Assembly: GCA_947311845.1 (NCBI GenBank)
Contig: CAMZMU010000048.1
Span: forward strand, 25,354,368 to 25,418,367
Length of the DNA: 64,000 nt
Direction: 5' to 3'
DNA from: Poa pratensis
Taxonomy: Eukaryota; Streptophyta; Magnoliopsida; Poales; Poaceae
Of the stretch, positions 21,201 to 33,300 are shown in pieces; within the stretch, counting starts at the first letter, position 1; the number at the start of each line of letters is the position of its first letter. The position numbers and the translations under genes were made by a program. The notes below the pieces were generated by a model. It was given only the letters and a program-made list of their open reading frames with translations. It had not been told where the DNA came from and searched no databases.

Positions 21201-22418
21201 TGAACCACTATCAGCATGCAGCAATGGGTACCTATCTCATGATTTGGCAGCTACTCCCTCCGTTTTTTAATATAAGATGTTTTAGGTGGTACACATGTTG
21301 TCTATATGCACACTAAAATGAGTGAACATGCATACAAAAATGTGTCTACATACATTTGTGTGCATGTGCATGTGGACAAAATCTAAAACATCTTATATTA
21401 AAAAACGGAGGGAGTAGAATCTAGTATGAGCCAGCCATATTAACGACCAGCACTAAAGTCCTTGGCTTCTTCTAGCATGTTCCCTCTGCTAAAACTGCTC
21501 TCGTCTTCAAAAGCCCCACAGGCCAGCAAGGGCCCTCCACTCCTGATCGGGATAAGCCAACTCAGGAGGATGATGTGCCGGCACGGCACGGCACGGCGCA
21601 ACTAGATCACGTGGTTTCGCGTTGGACACCAACCACATGGCCTCGTTTGAATGCAGATCGCAGGGGACAGGAGATCGCCAATTCTCCCTAGGCAATCCCT
21701 ACATTTGTGGGCAGCGTAGGCAATACTCCACATTGGGGAAGCCCAGTCCCCACTGCGTATGCACTTCCTACCGTTTCCATACATGAAAACTCCCCCCAAC
21801 AGATCCGATGCAACTGCTCGCGCCGAGAGCGTGATAAGATAGCAGCCAAGTGTAGGTGCATTGCGAGTGTAACGCACCGAGCTCCGTTCTGCTCACCTTC
21901 GCCGTGAAGCAACTGCATTTTTGTGCTGTGAGATATCAGTACTTGCGATGAACGTGGATTAGGCAGCATTGCCATTTGTCGATGACAGCAAATGTGAAAG
22001 GAGTACAGCAGTAACTACTCTATCCGATGTTGACAGGTGTTCAGTACCCCAACGAGGGACAATTGACATACATATGTCCAACACAATACAGATAATTCAC
22101 ATCGATTTTACAGTGCCTAGCTGAACAAGTTTATTTTTGCAGAGCCAGAAAACCAGGTTTTTATTTTTGTCCAAAGTCATGACGACTGTCAGTAAGTATA
22201 AGTCAGCTGAAGAAAGGCGAGAGCAGAACACCTTACAAGTCAACACGAGAATGGTTAACCATGACTGCTAGGTCTAGTTGGTCAACCCGATTTTTCTAGA
22301 TGCAAAGCTTTCATACTTATACCAGGAGTACACAACGGACTTTGTCTTTTGGGACAACTTTTTTTATCGCAGATGTACTGCCATCTTTCTTCTTCTACCA
22401 TGTGACAGCACAACATTC
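21201..22418. other. Intergenic region with one Stowaway MITE
   Basis: Apart from the MITE at 21254-21414 I see no gene. 21568-21598 contains gccggcacggcacggcacgg-type sequence resembling the core of the 66-bp element at 6747 but without its inverted repeats. The 3'UTR of the ankyrin gene would lie in the right part of the stretch. Confidence 0.5.
21252..21416. mobile_element. Stowaway MITE, 161 bp, near-perfect inverted repeats
   Basis: The element 21254-21414 begins ctccctccgttttttaatat and ends with the reverse complement, flanked by TA at 21252-21253 and 21415-21416. The inner sequence (tataagatgtttta ... taaaacatcttata) is palindromic as well. This is a Tc1/mariner-type non-autonomous element without coding capacity. 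It is a close relative of the copy at 31491-31611. Confidence 0.95.
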
Positions 22419-25400
22419 TCAACCTTCAAGCATTGCCTTAGCTGCATCAATCAGCGCAGGTCTGAATGCATCAGATGCTCGACCAAGAGCCGTGTAGCCT
22501 TCCTTGTCCTCAATGTCAACGTCAGCACCATGCCTAATCAGCACAAGGGCGACCTACAAAGTGGATTATTGTATAAGAATCAGTACTGTACAACAAATGA
22601 CCCACATCCAATTACTTAGGAGATCTAGGATAAATTTTTGAAACTAATAAGCTCCTGCTCTCCTCTATATATCAGGATTATAGTACTACTTAATATCAAG
22701 CCGGCCTAGGATCGTGGTCATCAGATGGTAAACGTAACTAACTGGACACTCAAGGTGTATTAATTTTAGCATGGAGCTCATTAAAAAACATAAGAGTCTT
22801 CAGGTATTGTTTGGTTCCAACTACTTCATATGTTCCCTTTTATAAGACGTTTTGGCAGGCTCAATTGGCTTGCCAAAATGTCTTAAAAATGGAACAGAGG
22901 GAGTATTTGAGATTGAAAGAGCATCACATAATTTATGGATGCCAATGAGGTGGTGCTGTGCAAGAGAGCAAGATTAAGTTACCCCTCTGTCCTCGCATAT
23001 AACGGCATGCATTAGAGGAGATTGTCCTGTCTTGTCAACCGCATCGATATCTGCGCCTTCCTCGATCAGGCATTCACACATATCAGTGTTTCCAGTACTT
23101 GCAGCTCTGTGTAACGGTGTGCAGCCAAACTGACAAAATAGTAATTCAGTATTTACAGTTACATGTCTGCCAGGTAACTCAAACTGTGGTGCAATAAAGA
23201 TGTATAAAGTAGGTAAATAGTTGATAAACATATTTCATGAGAAGTACTTTACATGACACAGTTAATGTTTACATGCTAAATTGTATTCGTAGATATAGAT
23301 GGAAGTTACCATAGATAGTCATTTTCTATGCCTAAACATGATCAAAAGGACAGAAATGCTTTGCAGAAGTAAACAAAAAATTATTCTGCTGTAAACCTTT
23401 CAGTTTATTAACTCCGCCTATGTTGTCTCAACATAGCCGGTCCCAAGCCCGGATAAAGGAGGAGGGTTGTGATAGGCTTGGCAAGCCAACGGAAAAAACC
23501 CAGCCACTCTTATGGAGATGAAACCCAAAAGAACCTCGTTGGGGCGTAACCCTCTTAGCGACGCGCCATATCGGAACCCGGGTGTGGTGTCAAATGGGCA
23601 AGGGCCGGGCCGCCACCCCCTTGGTGGCGCGCCGTATCTTGATCTGGATACGGTGATAAGTGAGCAAGGATCGGGTCGTCGCATCCTTAGTGGCGCGCTG
23701 CATCGACGCCCGGGTGTAGTGAAAAATGAGCAAGGGTCTTCGCATTTGACTCGACGAGTGCGGAGGGTAAGGAAGTTAGCCGAGCCTAGGAGGATCCGCT
23801 TAGGTAGCTGGAACGTAGGGTCCCTGACGGGCAAGTTACGGGAGTTAGTTGATACGGCGATAAGGAGGCGTGTTGATGTCCTATGCGTCCAAGAGACCAA
23901 ATGGAAGGGACAGAAGGCGAAGGAGGTGGAGGATACCGGCTTTAAGCTGTGGTACACGGGGACAACCTCAAACAAAAATGGGGTAGGCATCTTGATCAAC
24001 AAGAGCCTCAAGGATGGAGTAGTGGACGTCAAGAGGCAAGGAGACCGGATTATCCTAGTCAAGCTGGTTGTTGGGGACTTAGTTCTCAATGTTATCAGCG
24101 CGTATGCCCCGCAAGTAGGCCACAACGAGAGCACCAAGAGAGAGTTCTGGGAAGGTCTCGAGGACTTGGTTAGGAGAGTACCTACTGGTGAGAAGCTCTT
24201 CATAGGAGGAGACCTCAATGGCCATGTGGGTACATCTAACACAGGTTTTGAAGGGGTGCATGGGGGCTTTGGCTATGGCATCAGGAACCAAGAAGGGGAG
24301 GATGTCTTAAGCTTCGCCCTAGCCTACGACATGGTCGTAGCTAACACCCTCTTTAGAAAGAGAGAATCCCACCTAGTGACTTTCAGTAGTGGCCAACACT
24401 CTAGCCAGATTGATTTTGTCCTCTCTCGAAGAGAAGATAGACGCGCTTGCCTTGATTGTAAGGCGATACCTGGAGAGAGTGTTGTCCATCAACATAAGCT
24501 GGTGGTGGCTGACTTCCGTTTTTGGATTCGTGTCCAGCGGGATAAGCGCCCAAAAGTTGCTAGAACAAAGTGGTGGAAGTTAAAGGGAGAGGCAGCTCAA
24601 GCTTTTAAGGAGAGGGTTTTTAAGGAGGGCCCTTGGGAGGAAGGAGGCGATGCAAACAGTATGTGGATGAGGATGGCGACTTGCATTCGGAAGATTGCAT
24701 CAGAGGAGTTTGGGGTGACCAGGGGAAGTAGAAGGGATGCTAAGGATACCTGGTGGTGGAACGTTGAGGTCCAGAAGGCTATTAAGGAGAAGAAGGACTG
24801 TTTCAGACGCCTATACCTGGACAGGAGCGCAACCAACATGGAGATATACAAGGGGGCAAAGAAGGCCGCAAAGCGAGCGGTGAGCGAGGCAAGGGGTCGG
24901 GCGTATGAGGACCTCTACCAGCGTCTAAACACGAAGGAAGGCGAAAGAGACATCTATAAGATGGCGAAGACGAGAGAAAGGAAGACGAGGGATGTCAACC
25001 AAGTCAAATGCATAAAGGACGGAGCGGATCAACTCCTCGTGAAGGACGAAGAGATCAAGCGTAGATGGCGAGAGTACTTCGACGACCTGTTCAATGGAGA
25101 GAATGAGAGCTCTACCATTGAGCTAGACGATTCCTCCGATGATACCAGCCGACGCTTTGTGCGGCGTATCCAGGAGGCTGAGGTTAGGGAGACTTTGAAG
25201 AGGATGAAAGGAGGCAAGGCAATGGGCCCTGATGGTATCCCCATCGAGGTGTGGAGAGGCCTTGGAGACATAGCGATAGTATGGCTAACTAAACTTTTCA
25301 ACCTCATTTTTCGGTCAAACAAGATGCCCGAAGAATGGAGGCGGAGTACATTAGTGCCAATCTTCAAGAACAAGGGGGATGTTCAAAGTTGCACTAATTA

Positions 25401-28400
25401 CCGTGGAATCAAGTTGATGAGCCATACAATGAAGCTATGGGAGAGAGTCATTGAGCACCGTTTAAGAAGATTGACAAGCGTGACCAAAAATCAATTTGGT
25501 TTCATGCCTGGGAGGTCTACCATGGAAGCCATCTTCTTGGTACGACAACTTATGGAGAGATACAGGGAGAAGAAGAAGGATCTTCATATGGTGTTCATTG
25601 ACTTGGAGAAGGCGTATGATAAGATACCACGGAATGTCATGTGGTGGGCCTTGGAGAAACACAAAGTCCCAACAAAGTACATTACCCTCATTAAGGATAT
25701 GTATGATAATGTTGTGACAAGTGTTCGAACAAGTGATGGCGACACCGATGACTTTCCAATTAAAATAGGACTGCACCAGGGGTCAGCTTTGAGCCCTTAT
25801 CTCTTTACTTTGGTGATGGATGAGGTCACAGGGGATATACAAGGAGATATCCCATGGTGTATGCTCTTTGCGGATGATGTGGTGCTAATTGACGATAGTC
25901 GGGCGGGGGTTAATAGAAAGTTAGAGCTGTGGAGGCGGACTCTAGAATCGAAAGGTTTTAGGCTTAGTAGAACCAAAACTGAGTACATGAGGTGCAGTTT
26001 CAGTACTACTAGGCACGAGGAGGAAGAGGTTAGGCTTGATGGACAGGTGGTACCTGAGAAAGACACCTTCCGATATTTGGGGTCTATGCTCCAGAAGGAT
26101 GGTGATATCGATGAAGATGTGAGTCATCGAATCAAAGCTGGTTGGATGAAGTGGCGCCAAGCTTCTGGCGTCCTCTGTGATAGGAAAGTGCCACAAAAGC
26201 TAAAAGGCAAGTTCTATAGGACGGCGATTCGACCTGCGATGTTGTATGGCGCAGAATGTTGGCCGACCAAGAGACGACATATCCAACAGTTAGGTGTAGC
26301 GGAGATGCGCATGTTGAGATGGATATGTGGCCACACAAGAAAGGACCGGGTTAGGAATGATGATATACGTGAGAGAGTTGGGGTAGCACCAATTGAAGAG
26401 AAGGTTGTCCAACACCGTCTAAGATGGTTTGGTCATATAGAACGTAGGCCTCCGGAAGCGCCATTGCATACCGGACGGATAAAGCGGGATGAGAATGTTA
26501 AGAGGGGTCGTGGTAGGCCAAACTTGACATGGGAGGAGTCTGTTAAGAGAGATCTGAAGGATTGGAATATCACCAAAGAACTAGCCATGGATAGGGCTGC
26601 GTGGAAGTTAGCTATCCATGTGCCAGAACCATGACCTGGTTTCGAGATCTTATGGGTTTCAACTCTAGCCTACCCCAACTTGTTTGGGAAAAAAGGCTTT
26701 GTTGTTGTTGTTGTTGTTGTTGTTGTAAACCTTTCAGTTTATTGACCAACTTATGGCCAGCCATGAACTCATAATTACAAAGGAAACACAGGCTTGAGAG
26801 TTTGCCCATGGTATTCCTTCTACATCATGAGAAGTTTACATACCTTATCTTTTTTGTTGACATTTGCACGACGAGCTATTAGTGTTTCAGCAATGGTACG
26901 GCGTCCTTTACTTGCAGTGTAATGAAGAGCAGTTCGGCCAGCATCAGTAGTCAAGTCAACATCAGCACCTAGTGTTATAAATATATATATTATATCCTTT
27001 AGATAGAACTTACAATACGATCAATTTTAGACTACTGGAATATCAATTTATATAGCTAAATGTAGTTTTTTTTTATCCCAAGCCCATCTTACAAAATAAT
27101 TGGCTAGCGGAAATTCTGGTTTAAGGTATGACTGTTATTTGGCCAATGTCGGGCCTACTAAAATTTGGCACAACATAAACAAATACCAAAAACAAACAAA
27201 CACAACCTTAATCCCTTGTAACAAATACAGATCTACTGCAGTCTGCAGGTATATTCATAGGAAGTAGCAGGAGAACTACTAATTTCATTGCAATACAGTT
27301 AGGCCAACGTGTTACACTGTCAGTGCTACAAGCTGCAGAGAGTGTTAGATTTTCCGAAGAGAACTTATTCAGAAACAAAAATATATTTAATTAACTAGGG
27401 AACTTATTCAGAAATGAATATATAACATTCTTCCCTAATCAATCATATTATTATCATGATGCGTCACACTATCTCTTGCAAGACATACAAACTAGAGTGT
27501 CATATGACAGGGGAAGCACTGATTATGAACTAACAACAAGGCATCAGCAACATGTAGTGGTATTCCCAGATCATGTCAAATTACAGTCTACTGCAGTCTG
27601 CAGGGAGATTCTAAGGAAGTAGCAAGAGAACTAATAATTGCATTGCAATATAGTTACAGGAGAGTTAGCTTTTCAGAAGGGAACTTATTCATCAACAAAT
27701 ATAATTTGATTCGCTAGGGAACTTATTCAGAAAAGAATATATAACATTCTTCTCTAATCAATCCTATTCTTATCATGATGCATCATAGGTCTATCTTCTT
27801 CTTGCAAGCTATACAAACTAGAGTGTCATATGACAGGGGAAGCACTGATTATGAACTAACAACAGGACATCAGCAACATGTAGTGGTATTCCTGAGTCAT
27901 GGCAAATTTTGCCTGGAGAAAATAAACACCACAGAAAATAATGAGCTCATATCACTACTCAAGACCAACAGCAAGTTGTAATCACTTGCAGTTCAAGCAC
28001 GTTACTGAATGTAACCGAATAACAGTTCCACCGTAACTACCCTGTCTAGTTAACCTTTATCAGTTGCACAGGATACTGAGCATATCCAACAAAAATCACG
28101 GACCATCGTTCATCTAGCAACACTAAGTGTACAATGTAACAACAAATTAGCCAAGCCACCCAGGTAAGGAGACACATTTCCGGGGAGCAATAACATGCTC
28201 TGCAGTCTCACAAAAAACATGCTGTCTGCATTTGTAAACCCTGTTAATTACCTCACTTGGCAGAATAAACCGTGCAAATAATATCGTCAGAGGATAGCAA
28301 CTCATACTAATCGAAGAAACAGACAGCACAAACAGCACAGTTTCAGGCAACCGTCCGCAAGGTCTCGTACCGTGCTCGAGCAGGATTTCGACTATCTGGG

Positions 28401-28797
28401 CGTTGCCGCTGCTCGCCACCGAGTGAATCGGCGCCCACCCCTCATCGTCCTTCCCGTTCACGGCGCTCGCCGCGGCTTCGTCCCCCGCCGCCAGAAGCGC
28501 GGTAACAACCTAAACGAGAAGATTCCCCCAAAAGCGTCAAAAACCCTAAACCCGGAGGCCGAGCAGATTCCTGGCTAATTGAGCAGAGAAGCAGCGAGCG
28601 GTTGCCTTGGGGTGGCCGGATGCGGCTGCGACGTGGAGGAGGGAGCGGCCGTCCTCGTTGCGGAGGGAGAGGGCCGCGGTGAGGTCGGCGGGGGTGAGGG
28701 AGGAGAAGGCGTCGGCGTCACCCGACTCTGCGGCGAGGAAGAGATCCTTCTCCGACGGCTTCTCCTCGCCGGCGTCCACCTCCATTGCTGCGGCCAT
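22419..28797 (-). CDS. PSMD10: Gankyrin-like ankyrin repeat protein (26S proteasome subunit 10 family)
   Basis: Five exons on the minus strand: 28606-28797, 28371-28509, 26844-26968, 22983-23129 and 22419-22553. They join in frame to 245 residues, close to the roughly 240 residues usual for plant gankyrins. The protein starts [20 protein letters not shown] and carries about six ankyrin repeats, recognisable by [62 protein letters not shown] and [10 protein letters not shown]. In animals and yeast the family is a chaperone for assembly of the 19S proteasome base; a similar role in plants is inferred. The first intron (28510-28605) appears to use a GC donor (CCCAAG|GCAACC) with a normal AG acceptor; the other introns are GT-AG. 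Intron 3 holds a complete antisense RTE LINE, intron 4 a Stowaway MITE, and intron 2 a tandem duplication. The CDS itself is intact. Confidence 0.9.
22822..22905. mobile_element. Short Stowaway-like MITE in intron 4 of the ankyrin gene
   Basis: The element 22824-22903 (80 bp) is one long imperfect hairpin: cttttataagacgttttggc pairs with gccaaaatgtcttaaaaatg, with acagagggag at the right end. TA flanks both sides (22822-22823 and 22904-22905). The left terminus has drifted from ctccctcc. Confidence 0.75.
23390..26743 (+). mobile_element. Full-length RTE-clade LINE with 20-bp target-site duplication
   Basis: The element body is about 23410-26723 (3.3 kb). Exact 20-base repeats tgtaaacctttcagtttatt flank it at 23390-23409 and 26724-26743. 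The 3' end is a (TTG)n run (about 26698-26724), the simple-repeat tail typical of RTE elements rather than poly(A). The 5' untranslated region is about 100 bp, followed by a single ORF of 1040 codons that has no stop. Because the duplication is perfect and the ORF is open, the insertion looks recent. It lies in intron 3 of the PSMD10-like gene, in antisense orientation. Confidence 0.95.
23512..26634 (+). CDS. RTE LINE polyprotein: APE endonuclease plus reverse transcriptase
   Basis: A single intact ORF of 1040 residues, often annotated in grass genomes as craniofacial development protein 2-like plus retrovirus-related Pol. ATG at 23512 ([10 protein letters not shown]) follows a short leader. 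Endonuclease motifs are in order: [14 protein letters not shown] (about 97), [11 protein letters not shown] (about 125), VISAYAPQ (about 195), [14 protein letters not shown] (about 230), [13 protein letters not shown] (about 300), then [10 protein letters not shown]. Reverse transcriptase follows with [15 protein letters not shown] (about 570), [62 protein letters not shown] and catalytic [11 protein letters not shown] (about 785). The C-terminus has the RTE-type [16 protein letters not shown] and [17 protein letters not shown]. It would carry out target-primed reverse transcription in cis. All catalytic blocks I can check are present, so activity is possible but unproven. Confidence 0.93.
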   Translation: MEMKPKRTSLGRNPLSDAPYRNPGVVSNGQGPGRHPLGGAPYLDLDTVISEQGSGRRILSGALHRRPGVVKNEQGSSHLTRRVRRVRKLAEPRRIRLGSWNVGSLTGKLRELVDTAIRRRVDVLCVQETKWKGQKAKEVEDTGFKLWYTGTTSNKNGVGILINKSLKDGVVDVKRQGDRIILVKLVVGDLVLNVISAYAPQVGHNESTKREFWEGLEDLVRRVPTGEKLFIGGDLNGHVGTSNTGFEGVHGGFGYGIRNQEGEDVLSFALAYDMVVANTLFRKRESHLVTFSSGQHSSQIDFVLSRREDRRACLDCKAIPGESVVHQHKLVVADFRFWIRVQRDKRPKVARTKWWKLKGEAAQAFKERVFKEGPWEEGGDANSMWMRMATCIRKIASEEFGVTRGSRRDAKDTWWWNVEVQKAIKEKKDCFRRLYLDRSATNMEIYKGAKKAAKRAVSEARGRAYEDLYQRLNTKEGERDIYKMAKTRERKTRDVNQVKCIKDGADQLLVKDEEIKRRWREYFDDLFNGENESSTIELDDSSDDTSRRFVRRIQEAEVRETLKRMKGGKAMGPDGIPIEVWRGLGDIAIVWLTKLFNLIFRSNKMPEEWRRSTLVPIFKNKGDVQSCTNYRGIKLMSHTMKLWERVIEHRLRRLTSVTKNQFGFMPGRSTMEAIFLVRQLMERYREKKKDLHMVFIDLEKAYDKIPRNVMWWALEKHKVPTKYITLIKDMYDNVVTSVRTSDGDTDDFPIKIGLHQGSALSPYLFTLVMDEVTGDIQGDIPWCMLFADDVVLIDDSRAGVNRKLELWRRTLESKGFRLSRTKTEYMRCSFSTTRHEEEEVRLDGQVVPEKDTFRYLGSMLQKDGDIDEDVSHRIKAGWMKWRQASGVLCDRKVPQKLKGKFYRTAIRPAMLYGAECWPTKRRHIQQLGVAEMRMLRWICGHTRKDRVRNDDIRERVGVAPIEEKVVQHRLRWFGHIERRPPEAPLHTGRIKRDENVKRGRGRPNLTWEESVKRDLKDWNITKELAMDRAAWKLAIHVPEP
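27229..27909. repeat. Imperfect tandem duplication (about 0.33 kb units) in intron 2
   Basis: The copy at about 27229-27582 and the copy at about 27586-27909 share ctactgcagtctgcagg, gaacttattcag, atataacattctt, catatgacaggggaagcact and acatgtagtggtattcc in the same order. Small indels distinguish them. The open frame at 27775-27981 lies inside the second copy and has no coding support. Confidence 0.85.
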
Positions 28798-30399
28798 CTG
28801 GTGCGTGCGTGGAAGCGCTTGCGATTTCTGAGTTGGGTCGTCTGTCTCGGAGGTTCTGACTTCTGAGTGGCGCCTTGCCGTCGCTGGCTGCCGCTTTTGG
28901 GTTGTTCTTACGCCTTTCGCAAGAAAGAAAAAAATAGACTGGATCGGGTGGGCTGGGCCTCAAAGGGAATCCTACGCTATACTGTGGGCTGCTAAACGAA
29001 TTGCAAACTTTGTTTTTCGCAAATGGAACAAATTTCGGAGTCGCTTGCAAAGTTGCAAGAATGCACGATACTGGACTGATACAATTTTTTAGCTCCTGGA
29101 ATCTGGATACACCCGCTCTCTAGTTTTGAATTTTATTGCCATGTCTAAAGATGTGTAAGATATTATCCGATAACCATGTACATCATGCTAACTGCTTGTT
29201 GATAATGATAGTCTGTCAACCACAGTACTCTAATTTAACATTTGGTGCGAGTCATGCGACGAAAAAAACACGAGGCCGCTCTCTAGCTGTGCATAGCATT
29301 GCAATTTCCAAAACAAAAAGTGTAAAAGAGTATCCAGTAACAATGTACAAATAGGGTGGTAACTGTTCGCTGCTAATGGGGTAACCATAATACTATAACC
29401 TAATAATTGGTTTGACGAAAAAATCGTCGAAATGTACCAACATGTGATCTAATGTTGAAGCACTGCTCAAAAAAACTTAATAGTGTATACAGATCGTCCC
29501 GAGTCACTCCAAGTCACTTGGAAATCAAGTATCCAATCTTTTGAAGCAATGCCTTCTACATATACAAGACCTTTTCTACCTCATTTTTTTTCAATTGAGA
29601 ACGACCTTCTTAACTTCTACCACGAACTTCTCTAATTTGGGTACTCATTTATGGGGTCTTGCATTGGTGTAGAATGACAGTACATGAACTTCACAACCAA
29701 GTTATTATAAATACTCAATTTTAAAAAAAAGTTATTATAAATACTCACTTCGTTTTAAATTATAAGATGTTTTACCTTTTTTTTTTTGAATTGCATGTAT
29801 TTAGACGTGGGTCAGTGTGTCTGCTCACTGATTTCGGTTAGTCTATATTAAATATCTAAAACATGTTGTAATTTGAGACAAAGAGAGTAGTATATAATTT
29901 AACAAGTTAGATGGCATCAATTACTAAGGAGAAAAAGTTATCAAAACATGTCAACATGGAATTAAAATTTGAAAATCTTGTCGCGACTAAGTCAATCCGA
30001 TGTACAATTTGAGAGATAATTTTTTTTTTGAAGTTTTAAAATTGAGAGAACCTTGAATTTTTTAGATGTGCTGATTGTTGTGCATGCATGGATGGAGAGT
30101 AGGACTTTTGGAGGCGCTCAGTGGGAGAGCATGTGCGGCGCCCCGCTATGTAGCCCAATCCTAGGAAAATATTAAGTGAAAAAATTCTCTGAAATTCCTA
30201 TGAAATTCATTGAGCCAAAAGAGTTCTAAAACCGAACAGCAGAACCAGCCAAGAAATACCACCTACATTATTGATTATCTTTAGATGGCGAATGAATTCG
30301 AATGCTCTGTCAGGACAATGTCACAAATACACACTGTACAACCATACCGTACGGCTAGCACGGAGGACATCCATGATTGATGGTCACCCGGTCCCGGGC
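28798..30399. other. Intergenic region between PSMD10-like and CNGC2 genes
   Basis: The left part (28798-29000) is the GC-rich promoter and leader of the minus-strand ankyrin gene. The rest is AT-rich and holds a Stowaway-like MITE at 29744-29888 and a stretch near 30150-30235 (tcctatgaaattcattgagc) that resembles decayed MITE sequence. No gene is seen. The end lies downstream of the CNGC2 stop codon. Confidence 0.5.
29742..29890. mobile_element. Degenerate Stowaway MITE, 145 bp
   Basis: 29744-29888 begins ctcacttcgttttaaattat and ends taatttgagacaaagagag, which pair as imperfect terminal inverted repeats. TA flanks both sides (29742-29743, 29889-29890). An inner pair, ataagatgtttta and taaaacatgttgt, extends the repeat. 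Confidence 0.75.
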
Positions 30400-33300
30400 C
30401 TACTCGAGGTGGTCGTGCGGCCTGAGCGACATGAACATGGCCGCGTAGTGGCGGAGCCTGCGGTCCCCGTCCTCGGTACCCTCCGCGCCGGCCGGCGGGA
30501 GCAACGCGGCCGTCGCCATCGTCCTGGCCCTGTACCTCCTCCATGCGAGCTGCACGTTGACGGCGCCCCACGTCCGCCAGTTGGAGGAGTAGTACCGCGC
30601 GGTGCGCTTGAGCTTGTCGTTGGCGAACTTGTACCGGAAGTGCTCCGTGATGTACCGCAGGTCCGGCGCGTCCAGGCAGAACGCCTGCGCCGCCTCCACG
30701 CACTCGAACGTCGCCGACGACGCCGGGAGCCGGTCCAGGAACGGCCGCCGCAGGCACCACGACAGCAGCTCGTCGCCCAGGAAGCTCCCGGCCTCCAGCA
30801 CGCACGTCGCCACCACGCCCTTGGTCAGCGGCTGAGAGCTCCGGAGCTTCCCCTGCAGGATGAACACCATGCGCTGCACCGGGTCGCCCTCCCGGATCAC
30901 CTTCTCGCCGCCGCAGAACACCAGCGGCCGCAGCCGGTCGCAGATGTTGTCCAGGATCAGCTCGTCCATGCCGTGGAACAGGGGCACCTGTTTCACGAGC
31001 TCCAGGCAGAGGTAGCGCTTGATGTCTCGCCGGAGCCCTTCGGGCAGGTCCTTGATCATCTCCATCTCCTCGTCGCCGGTGATGGCCGCCCACCTCTCGC
31101 GCTCGTACTTCCGGACCCTCTGCCGCAGCCGGGAAGGCAACTGCCTCCTCCTCATCCACCATTCCATGTCACGGAACCGCAGCTGCATCTTGCGCTTCCT
31201 CGCCAGAACGGCGTGCAAGAATACCTGCAGCAAAATGCATCAGTACTCGTTACTGTCACTGAAGCCAGCTAGCTGCATACTGCAGTAAAAACGGTTTTAT
31301 GAAACAACAACAGGATGGCTAAGACTTCACACCTGTATATTTCCGATCAGTAACGTGAAGAGCATCAAGCCACTGAGTACGTTGATAATACTGAATACAA
31401 CCTCAAGCCAATTGCTTGTTGGCTCGAGATCATTGCCGAAAGTACTGCCAATTGATTTGAGCATTATATCGATACAAAGACAAAGAACTACTCCCTCCGT
31501 TTTTTAATATAAGATGTTCTAGCATTTGTCCATATGCACATGTATACAAATGTATGTATCTAGACAACATGTGCAACACCTAAAACATCTTATATTAAAA
31601 AACGGATGGAGTAACAGTTTGTGTTCCCTTAAGGGAAGAATTAACAAGGCAAGACGTGCATATACAACAACCATGGAATAGCACCATTCTTTTCTAACTA
31701 AGAAACTGGGCAAATTCTCACATATAAGTCTGACAAGAACACACATATTCAACTAGAATGACAGCCTGGGTTGCAGCTGATAACTCAACATTCAGATGTT
31801 CAGGTTTATCAGAGCAAAACAATTCCTCTGTCAGAAACAATTCATATGTTAATCTAACATGCTAAATTACCTGAGGGTCATGAGTCCCCAAAATATAGGG
31901 TAGAGAATTTTCACAGCAAGCGAATTGCTGGAGATAACGGGAAGAGCACCCTTGTAGATTCCATAAGCAAAGGCGCCATTGCCACTTAGACAGGCTGGCA
32001 TGTTTGTTTGACTAAAAGAAGTTAAGTTCGCATCACATGCCAATTCACTCATATCTGATGGCCAAGGGGAGTGAAAACACATCTCCTTGGAGCAAGCCAA
32101 CGACATCAAATTGCAGTTGTTGGTTTTCTGGCATTCCGCACGGAGGCAGGAAGCAACACGCTGAATCGCAAGAACGTACCAACAACCACCTGCAATCTGG
32201 AAATGGCAGAAAAATGATGAATAACCAGGCTTTGCCCATAATAAACATTTTAGTGCTTCCCTTGAGATAATCATTGCCTTTAGAAATTTAAGCAGGACCG
32301 TTTGCAGATATTATAGACCAACCATTGATTTTCTGTGACAAGAATACTGATAAGTGTGGTGTAAAAATATAAAACATCATTGACCAGACTAACAACCAGA
32401 TATCTATGGTTGCAAAAACTACACGTAATGATACTAAGAGAGCTGACTATGAGATTCCTTGTCGATGGTTTTGTTATACGTTCTCAATTTAACTAATCCA
32501 AGAGGAAAAAATACTCACATGAGAAGCAATGAAATAGGCAAAAAGATTTAGACCAAATCCCCACCATACTGTTCCAAAGATGTAACCTGTCACCTTCTGC
32601 ATTTTCCTCATGATATGAATACTATGATACACCTTGGGGAGAAATTGCAATATGAATATGAGCAACAGTATCGTCATGATGAGTTTAACTTCCTCTTCTC
32701 TGATTAACTTTGGTATGACCAACCAGAAGATGATCTGCAGAATTGGATGGATCAGCTTGTTGGGTAAAAAGTAATTTAATAGAATTAACTAAACGCAAGG
32801 AGTTTTTATTCATCACTACTGTTTCACTACTGAGCAACCTACAGACTCCATGAAAGTTTACAGTACAGAAAAGAATATATGTTCAAACTCTATCTTAAGA
32901 ATTTATCTTCAACATATGGTTCACATGTTCAATAATTAGAACTTTATGCATGATAGTCAAGGACAATGTCTTAACATCCCACTTTCAGAACGCTACTGTC
33001 CATAGCACTGATCCATGTAAAAGCAAAGAATATGCTTAATTCCATCACACAGATAATTCAGCAGTCCCTTCAGAACTATCACCTCTTCACTTTTCATATA
33101 TAATACATATCATCACATAATAAATAATGAAAATGACAGTACTACCATTTTGTGGCCATTGCTGATCCAGATAGGCAAATTACACACGTCGGATCCCCCG
33201 CGCAAAAATGACAGCATCAATAATACAGACTGAGCATTACACGACGAAAACCAAGACCTGGTTTAAACATGACCGGATGATCTGGATGACTAAGACTGAT

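Noticed and set aside
23418..24242. 274-codon open frame on the minus strand
   Set aside because: It is the reverse of the RTE LINE 5' part and endonuclease; no domain and no splice support.
26698..26724. TTG microsatellite
   Set aside because: It is not an independent repeat; it is the 3' tail of the RTE LINE.
30271..31272. 333-codon open frame on the plus strand
   Set aside because: It lies antisense to the GC-rich last exon of CNGC2; composition is Arg/Pro/His-rich low complexity, as expected for a shadow frame.
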